Shown piece by piece: positions 56,936 through 64,000 of a stretch of DNA of 64,000 nucleotides (its first letter is position 1; each line of letters begins with the position of its first letter). The stretch is from Sisyra terminalis (taxonomy: Eukaryota > Arthropoda > Insecta > Neuroptera > Sisyridae). A program made the translations under genes and the position numbers. The stretch is taken from NCBI GenBank assembly GCA_958496175.1, contig OY292274.1, forward strand, positions 69,140,630 through 69,204,629. The letters run 5' to 3'. A model generated the notes under the pieces. It did not search any database, was not told where the DNA came from, and was given only the letters and a program-made list of their open reading frames with translations.

Positions 56936-57500
56936 TGGGGATCCTGCTAGACCCTTTATCACTGTTTCCATGGTAACCCATCCATGATTTGTTTACATCT
57001 CGGTTCTAATGCACTTATTGATGTGTACTGTGACATCACTGAAGATCCATAGGCGCACTTATCGTTTTCCGATTTGCTCATTAAAATTAAACTTTTGTTT
57101 CGGACAAAACAAAATTTTTTTCTGAATTAAAAATTGGTTAAAGCAAAAAGGAAAAAATGTTAATCTTACAAAAGTAATTACTTTTATTTTCGTGTTGATG
57201 AGATATAACTAACGTGCTTGGAAAAGCCGTTCCAAGGAAATCGAAAATAGTTAACTTTTCCAGAACCATCATTTTCTCTCTGTCTATTTCTAAATAAGAA
57301 AATGTTCATTACATTGATCGAATTCATTACGAATCGCTTAGTGTGCACAAGTCGCACGTCGATTTATATATATTCCTCCCCCACTTATTTCGTTCAAATT
57401 AGAAAATAAACCGTTTATCGATTTGCCCTTTACACTCCTTTGATTTGAATTTGAATACTTTTCACACAGATTTCATTTCGAGACAATTTGCTCATATTGA
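56936..57500. other. No recognisable gene; one X-box
   Basis: Non-repetitive intron sequence, less AT-rich at its start. Confidence 0.4.
56964..56977. promoter_or_regulatory. RFX X-box variant GTTTCCATGGTAAC
   Basis: A palindromic 14-mer with one change from the strict consensus; the RGYAAC half is intact. It is the second such site in the SIFaR intron. Confidence 0.4.
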
Positions 57501-57501
57501 A

Positions 57502-58290
57502 TTCCCGTGAACTTTTTTTCATTTGAAATATTTTCCATTCAAACTATTTAAGGATTTTTTAAATTAAATTTTAAATTTGGCGCGATCAATTGATAGCCGA
57601 TAACTTACTACTTCAAGTGTATTTGATATCTTTATCAATTTTTATTGTTTCAATATGTTTTATCTTTGTTTTTACTATTTCAATTATTGAGGAGTTTCAT
57701 AAAAAAATTGAAATAATCATCTAGTTACTTCTGTAATCAAAGCTAACTACCATTTGATATTTGGTGAGAAAGTTTTCTATTTTTTTCTAACATTATTAAT
57801 TGAAAATATTTTATCTTTATTATATTGATTTCTAGTGAATTTTCTTTGATTTGAAACTATTTAAGGATTTTTAAATTTGGTGTGACCAATTGATAGTCAT
57901 AACTCACTTAAAGTAGATTTGATATCTCTATCTATATTTATTTTTTCCAAATGTTCTTTCTTTATTGTTTTTACAATTTAATTATTGGGGAATTTCATAA
58001 AAAAATTGAAATAACCGTCTAGTTACTTCTGTCCATAGCTAACTTCTATTTAATTTTTGGTAAGGAAATTTTCTATTTTCTTCTATTATTTTTATTTTAA
58101 AATATTTTATCTTTATTGTATGGAATTCTAGTGAATATTTTTTGAATTGAAATATTTGCGATTAAAACTAAGGATTTTTAAAATAAAATTTTAAATTTGA
58201 CGCGATCAATTGATAGTCATAACTCACTTCAAGTGGATTTGATATCTTTATCTATATTTATTTTTTCCACATATTTTATCTTTATTGTAC
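57502..58290. repeat. Tandem repeat, ~300-bp unit, about 2.6 copies
   Basis: Units start near 57502, 57829 and 58125. Each contains CAATTGATAGYC, 'ataactcac', 'gatttgatatct.tatc' and ATTTCATAAAAAAATTGAAA (the last in units 1 and 2). Divergence is clear but the order of blocks is kept. Confidence 0.85.
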
Positions 58291-58384
58291 AAAAAAAAAA
58301 TGAATTTCAAATTGACTGCCATTAAATGATTTACAAAAACGTGGAAATTTTACTGAAAATCGAAAAAGCTGCATGAAAAATCAA

Positions 58385-59422
58385 ATTCAAAAAAAATAAT
58401 GATTTTTTTCTTAATTATACCGAAAATATTGTTGGGAATGACAAAAAAATATCCAGTGAAAATTTAAGCCTTAATATTAATATTAAGAGGTGTCGCATCG
58501 CAAATTTCGATTTTCCATTTAAATAACATGGAAACAATATTCTCTTGCACTTTAGAATTTTATAGCTAACGTTGGTGAGAGTATTTCGGAATTACCAAGG
58601 TATATTCTTGTAGAAAATTGAACGATCTACAAAAAAGGTCTCGTACAAGTTTTTGATATATTTATTCCTTCAAAAGTTATTCGAGGTCAAAGTTGATCTA
58701 CAGAGAAATTTTAACATTTTTTTCAATTTTTTGACGCAACCATCAATTTTATGAGAAAATTTTATGGGACATTTTTTGTAGAGCACTTTTTTTCCTATAA
58801 CTTATCTCTATAAAAGTTTTTCATATTTGTCACAGGTCCTAAATTATTTGCATTAAACTGAAAATATTCGTAATTATATTGTTTTAAATTAATAATATTC
58901 CCTGAATTATTATATTTTTAAGATAAAAATTATTTTTTTTATTTTAATTAAATAACTTAGGAATTCTGAGAAATATCAAAAACTTTTATAAAGATAAGTT
59001 ATAGGAAAAAGAATACTCTACAAAAAATGTCTTATACAATTTTCTCATAAAATTGATGGTTGGGTCAAAAAATTGAAAAAACATTAAAATTTCTCTTTAG
59101 TTCAACTTTGATCTGGAATAACTTTTTGAGGAATAAATATATCAAAAACTTGTACAAGACCTTTTTTGTAGATCGTTCAATTTTCTACAAGAATATACCT
59201 TGATCATTCCGAAATACTTTCACCAACGTGAGCTATAAAATTCCAAAGTGCAAGAAAATATTGTTGCCATGTTATTTAAATGGAAAATTGAAATTTGCGA
59301 TGCGGCACCTCTTAATATTAATATTAAGAGCTTAAACTTTCTCAGAATTTTTTTTTGTCATTCCCAACAATATTTTCAATATAATTAAGAAAAAAAAAAT
59401 CATCATTTTTTTTGAATCAGTC
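58385..59422. mobile_element. Foldback family B element, copy 6
   Basis: Both arms are nearly complete and the right end is TTTTTTTTGAATCAGTC/TA. The left terminus is slightly eroded (AATTCAAAAAAAATAATGA). Confidence 0.85.
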
Positions 59423-59496
59423 TAATACACAACATAGATATCAGTTGGAAACATTTGCGGTACAATTTGAGAAATAGATAATGCATGCATTTTCCA

Positions 59497-60272
59497 TATT
59501 TTATAGATAAGTTATAGAAAAAAGTGCTCTACAAAAAATATTCTATAAAATTTTCTCATAAAATTGATGGTTGCGTCAAAAAATTGAAAAAATATTAAAA
59601 TGTCTCTTTAGTTCAGCTTTGACCTCGAATAACGTTTAAAGGAATAAATATATCAAAAACTTGTACGAGACCTTTTTTGTAGATCGGTCAACTTTCTACA
59701 AGAATATACCTATAAAGTTTTTGATATTTTTTACAGGTTTTACAGATAATAAAAAAATAATTTTTATGTCAAAAATATAGTAATTCAGGGACTTTTCAGT
59801 TTAATGCAAATAACTTAGGACCTGTAAAAAATATCAAAAACTTTTATAGAGATAAGTTATAGGAAAAAAGTGCTCTTCAAAAAGCCCTATAAAATTTTCT
59901 CATAAAATTGATGTTTGCGTCAAAAAATTGACAAAAATATTAAAATTTCTCTTAAGTTCAACTTTGACCTCGAATAACTTTTGAAGGAATAAATATATCG
60001 AAAACTTGTATGAGACCTTTTTTGTTGATCGTTCCATTGTCTACAAGAATATCACTTGTTCATTCCGAAATATTGTCTTTGACGTGAGCTATAAAATTCC
60101 AAAGTGCACGAAAATATTGTTTCCATGTTATTTAAACGGAAAATCGAAATTTGCGATGCGGCACCTCTTAATACTTAATATTAAGTGCTTACTTTCACAG
60201 GATTTTTTTTTGGTCATTCCCAACAATATTTTCGATATAATTAACAAAAAAAATATCATTTTTTTTTAATCT
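59497..60272. mobile_element. Foldback family B element, copy 7, left arm mostly lost
   Basis: Begins inside the arm (GATAAGTTATAGAAAAAAGT), contains a shortened turn near 59710, and continues to the eroded right terminus near 60272. Confidence 0.8.
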
Positions 60273-60653
60273 AATGTATATGATTCAAAAGATACCCCAA
60301 GAGTATGTAATTTATTAAACTCCCTAATATTAAGTGTTTAAATCCTTAATTTTTTATTTTTTTTAGAATTTTCCTTTGTACGTTGTCTATACGGAATTTG
60401 AAAGTTTACGATTCAAACGTAAATCAGATTGAAAAACGAAAGACAGGAAAAAAATAAATTTTTCTAACCCAATCTTCCAAATCGAATTGATTGAAAAAAA
60501 AAAAAGAAAAAACATTTCCTGCGTATGTTGTAATAACATGTGAAATTGAAAAATAAACTTCCACCGCCGGCAAAAGCTTGAAATCTCCACCTCCACCCTC
60601 CATCGTTTTTTTTTTTTACTTTATTCTAATAATTTTTTTTTTTTGGTTTTTAG

Positions 60654-61440
60654 ATTTATTGCGATTTGGTGGCCATTACGATGCCAAATCACAAAACGTC
60701 GTGCCCGCAATATTATCCTAATGATTTGGGTAGTTTCCTTTATCACCACCATTCCATGGGCGCTGTTCTTCGATCTGGTTGTCATCTTCAGCGATGTGAG
60801 CGACGCACCGGAAATCCAGCTGTGCTTGGAAGTTTGGCCCGAGTCCCTCAACGGCGCCCTCTACTTCCTAATCGCCAACCTGGTGCTGTGCTATTTGCTC
60901 CCGATGATTCTGATTTCCATGTGCTATATTCTGATTTGGATTAAGGTGTGGAAACGACATATTCCCAGTGACACAAAAGATGCGCAGATGGAGCGGATGC
61001 AGCAAAAATCGAAGGTCAAGGTGGTGAAGATGCTGGTGGCTGTGGTGATTCTTTTCGTGTTGTCCTGGTTGCCGCTGTATGCGATTTTTGCTCGGATTAA
61101 ATTCGGCGGAGATATTGAGATGTGGGAGGAGGAAATTCTGCCGATTGCCACGCCGATTGCGCAGTGGTTGGGGGCGTCGAATTCGTGCATCAATCCGATT
61201 CTGTATGCGTTTTTCAATAAGAAATATCGACGTGGATTTATGGCGATCATCAAGAGCCGAAGATGTTGCGGCCGATTACGGTACTACGAAACTGTCGCCA
61301 TGATGTCATCGTCGACGAGCATGCGCAAATCGTCCCACTATTACAACCACAACGCATCGTCACGCCGGATTCCTCCGGCGGCTTGTACCACCATCCAGGA
61401 AAACGCCGTTTCGTATATCTGCAACAATACCGGCGTCTAA
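60654..61440 (+). CDS. SIFaR: SIFamide receptor, terminal exon (TM4 to C-terminus)
   Basis: The exon starts after TTTTTAG. Its first base completes the Arg of DRF, then [19 protein letters not shown] leads into TM4 ([19 protein letters not shown]). Extracellular loop 2 has the conserved Cys (QLCLEVWPE). TM5 ([18 protein letters not shown]), loop 3 with [22 protein letters not shown]6 with SWLPLY, and TM7 with NSCINPILY (the NPxxY motif) follow. The ~60-residue tail has a Cys-Cys pair (possible palmitoylation) and Ser-rich stretches. Sequence and loop lengths agree best with insect SIFamide receptors; other NPFF/RFamide-group receptors are the alternative. The stop codon TAA is at 61438-61440. 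TM1, TM2 and the N-terminus are on exons not found here. Frames on the other strand are shadows. Confidence 0.95.
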
Positions 61441-62290
61441 AAATCCATCCGGAAGTCCACCACCTGTGGATGTGGATCATTTGTTTTTTGTCGAAATCAT
61501 TTGGATAATGATTTCGATGGTCGTAACGACCTTGTCGTCGCGTTCAGTTTTTTTTGTAACGCGACCCCCTCCCCCTCACCCGTTACTGTTATTGTAGAGA
61601 GAGTAAAATTTCAAATTTTGGGTAAGCTCATCCGCTTACTATTGGACTAGTTCCGGTTTTGCGATTTAGCCATAACAGTAACCCATCGTCCCCCCCTCAA
61701 AAAAAACAAACCAGAATTAGAAGAAGATATATTCACACAAAGATCATTAAAAAAAAATAATTCACCATTTGGACCAATAAAAATTGGTATAGCATTATAA
61801 AATTTAAACAAACCAATAATATTTCATCATGTTGCATATGTTTCGCTTCATAAATAGGCGCAGCATTTAAAAAAAAAAAAAATTAAATTAAAAAATAAGA
61901 TCGTAAATAAATAAATTGTGAAATTTACTATTAAAATACCGGTACAATATCTAGTGACCTATATACAAAAAAACAAAAAACAAGCGCACATTCTATGGCA
62001 CAAAAATAAAAAGAGTATTTTAATGAGGAAATGAGAAAAAAAATTGGGCATATGTTTTCATGAATAACGTATGAAGCTTGAATATTCTCATAATTACAAT
62101 ATAATAGTAATAATAATAATAATAGTTTTGATAAGATTTAGGTTTATTAATATATTATCGATTGTGCTAAATCACATTTTCTAAAAAAAAAATCAAACAA
62201 TAAAATTTAAAAAAAAAATTTATCTATAGAATGATTTTTAGGAAGCTTGAGATACTTTTTAAGAGAAACAAATAAACATTAAATCGTTTG
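61441..62290 (+). other. SIFaR 3' UTR (extent uncertain)
   Basis: Follows the stop codon. Several AATAAA signals are possible, the first at 61776-61781 and others near 61905-61915 and 62000. AU-rich. Confidence 0.6.
61776..61781 (+). terminator. First candidate SIFaR poly(A) signal
   Basis: AATAAA about 340 bases after the stop codon. Confidence 0.4.
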
Positions 62291-63334
62291 GGTCTCGGCG
62301 AGAGCCCTAGCGATGCTGGTAAGTGAAAGCTTTAACTATTTATTATTGTAGAACATAAATGTTGCGATTAATTCCGTCGTCCACACGGCGATGGATAAAT
62401 ATTGCGTAGAAAATCAGTTCAGTGCATGCATGTTCCATAAACCGTTGTTCGTTGTGTACTTAAAAATATAGACAATCAAAATATGACCGTTTACGACATT
62501 TGTTTGTGATTTTTTTCGCGACATTTTCAATGTGTTTGAGACTTGAAATTTAGTAAATTTATGTAATTGTTAGAAAAATAATATTAGGTAGTCCAAAATT
62601 AAATTTTAAAAGTATTGGCAACTATACGACGTAGTCATTATCCATGAAAACCAAAAACTTTTGCTCGACACTGTACAAAGTAATCCGCAGGTGTTATCCA
62701 CTTGCTGGTATGTTACCAAAATAATCTTCTGGTTTTTATTTAAATTTCATATCAGTAATAAAATTATTTGAAAAAAAAAATTGGTTACTTTTTTTGGGAC
62801 TTAATTTTTAAATTAAATTGGCAAGCCTGGTGACTAGAATTTTTTTTTCCTAATTGAAGTAAAATGAAATTAGGCGTTAATTAATTTTTTTTTTCATTTA
62901 GCTATTAAAATTTGTTTAAATTTTGCCCCCCCCTCAGTTTGGCTTAACCATTTTTGTATTGGTGACATGAAATCGAGGTCTTAAAATTTTACCTGGTAGG
63001 GAATAGGGATGCAAATTTTTTTGGGTAGTATGATGGTAATTTAATTGATTTATCAGTGGTGAAAATTTTAAATGAATACCAAACTTTGGCTGTTGGGAAC
63101 TGAGCAGGTTATTTACGACGTCTGGTGGCTAAAAAAAGTACTAGTTTTGATTCAACCCAGTCGAAGATATCATTTAATAAAAAAAAAAATGTAAAATATT
63201 AGTACAAATGATAACCTAGTGAAAATTCTTTGGTGGCACACAATACGTAGCCATGTTTTTTTTAAAACCTCCGCTACTAGTCAGTTCTCAATTGAAAAGT
63301 ACAGGAAGAATTTTTTTTTTAAATTCAAACAATT
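62291..63334. other. No recognisable gene
   Basis: AT-rich 3' flank. A consensus-like donor (GCTG/GTAAGTG near 62319) lies after a GC-richer patch, but I see no frame that would use it. Confidence 0.35.
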
Positions 63335-63590
63335 TTCTAGTCAGCTATGAAAAATCTAAAGTTTCAATCTCCCGCTTTTCCATCCAATCCATGGAGAACC
63401 AATGAAAAGATCAATCGGACAAAATTTAGGAGGCTAAAATTCAAACAATTTCGTCTAGTCAGCTATGAAAAGTCTAAAATTTCAATCTCCCATTTTAACA
63501 ATTTCCCAGCCAATCATTTCACAGATAATCTATGGGGAACCAATGAAAAAATCAATCGGATAAAATTTAGGAGGCTATGCTTCAATTCAG
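63335..63590. repeat. Short tandem duplication (~120-bp unit)
   Basis: CTAGTCAGCTATGAAAA at about 63338 and 63455, followed each time by TCTAAA.TTTCAATCTCCC and later AACCAATGAAAA.ATCAATCG and AAAATTTAGGAGGCTA. The second unit is longer. Confidence 0.85.
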
Positions 63591-64000
63591 GGATATTATG
63601 TAAAAAAGAAAGATAGCTAACTGAAGAGATGTATCAGAAAAACTGAGATAGATAATAACCAGAAGCAAACATGGCCCACTAACTTTTCTTCGTATTCCTA
63701 ATTCCATTGGCCAGGATTCTCAGTACAAAGATTGGTTGCATAAAAAAAATAAAATGGAGGCGACCGAAATTTTAAACTTTTACCATGACTAACTAAATGT
63801 TTAAATTTAGAGTTTTTCGGTGTAAATATTAAATTTTCGGGTCGGAAAAGTGTTCCCAACGTGGGAATCCTTATCAGTGGATGTAAAAAAGTTGAAAATT
63901 CCTCAATATTTTCATCATACTGGTCCAGAGGCGGACAGAAATAAAAATCATCAGAATTTTTTTACAGTTTTTCCGTTAGGGGGGGAGGGGGAGGTTACAT
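63591..64000. other. No recognisable gene
   Basis: AT-rich sequence ending in a G-run near 63980. Confidence 0.4.

Larger units (their letters stand above)
28754..60653 (+). other. 31.9-kb SIFaR intron with a nested gene
   Basis: The intron runs from the donor GTGGGTAC to the acceptor TTTTTGGTTTTTAG. It joins the DR|F codons in phase 2. It contains the cuticular protein gene on the opposite strand and most of the mobile elements listed here. Intron size is inferred from the two exons; I saw no further exon between them, and none is expected from the protein sequence. Confidence 0.85.

Noticed and set aside
60666..61508. Other open frames on both strands over the terminal SIFaR exon
   Set aside because: They are shadows of the receptor frame, which has seven-transmembrane motifs and a matching splice junction.
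62311..62326. Consensus-like splice donor GCTG/GTAAGTG after the SIFaR gene
   Set aside because: No upstream open frame or matching acceptor was found; a single donor is weak evidence.
1..64000. CRISPR arrays, operons, rRNA genes, functional tRNAs
   Set aside because: None are present. The window is eukaryotic; direct repeats are transposons, tandem duplications or microsatellites, and the only tRNA-like sequence does not fold properly.

Overview
This window is AT-rich nuclear DNA of an insect; a beetle is a low-confidence guess. Two spliced protein genes are recognisable. One is a neuropeptide G-protein-coupled receptor that reads as the SIFamide receptor. The other is a small histidine/valine/alanine-rich cuticular protein with the classic four-codon first exon. 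Almost everything else is transposable-element debris.

SIFaR lies on the + strand. A 100-bp exon at 28654-28753 encodes TM3 and ends inside the Arg codon of the DRF motif. The terminal exon at 60654-61440 completes that codon and encodes TM4 to the C-terminus. The 31.9-kb intron between them holds the cuticular gene on the opposite strand (41892-42249, with its own TATA box and poly(A) signal) and several layers of mobile elements. I could not find the exons for the N-terminus, TM1 and TM2. They may lie upstream of the window.

1-28.6 kb (5' flank or earlier introns): a GC-rich island near 1.35 kb; a MULE-type MITE family with 9-bp target duplications (3673, 7530, and 38452 in the SIFaR intron); three Helitron-like elements (7779, 13926, 22400); PIF/Harbinger-type MITEs; a dead non-LTR reverse transcriptase (9.0-9.5 kb); a 1-kb tandem duplication (11-12.9 kb); and large foldback elements of two families, called A and B here.

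28.7-60.6 kb (SIFaR intron): a decayed PIF/Harbinger element at 34066-36631 that keeps fragments of both its transposase and its Myb/SANT-like ORFs, with a hAT element and a ribozyme element nested in it; a hAT element at 38193-39030 with a transposase C-terminus and a nested MULE MITE; Tc1/mariner-type, hAT-type and TTAA-type MITEs; more A and B foldbacks; a segmental duplication; and tandem repeats.

The most interesting signal is a repeat family, called C here. It has seven copies, several of them palindromic. It carries a 47-nt motif with the full hammerhead-ribozyme core: CUGANGA, stem II, GAAA, a self-complementary stem III, and a UC cleavage site. Three of the copies are flanked by 9- to 12-bp target-site duplications. 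This suggests a retrozyme or Penelope-derived retroelement. An independent hammerhead-like core sits between inverted repeats at 6.8 kb.

61.4-64 kb: the receptor 3' UTR and AT-rich sequence with a short tandem repeat.
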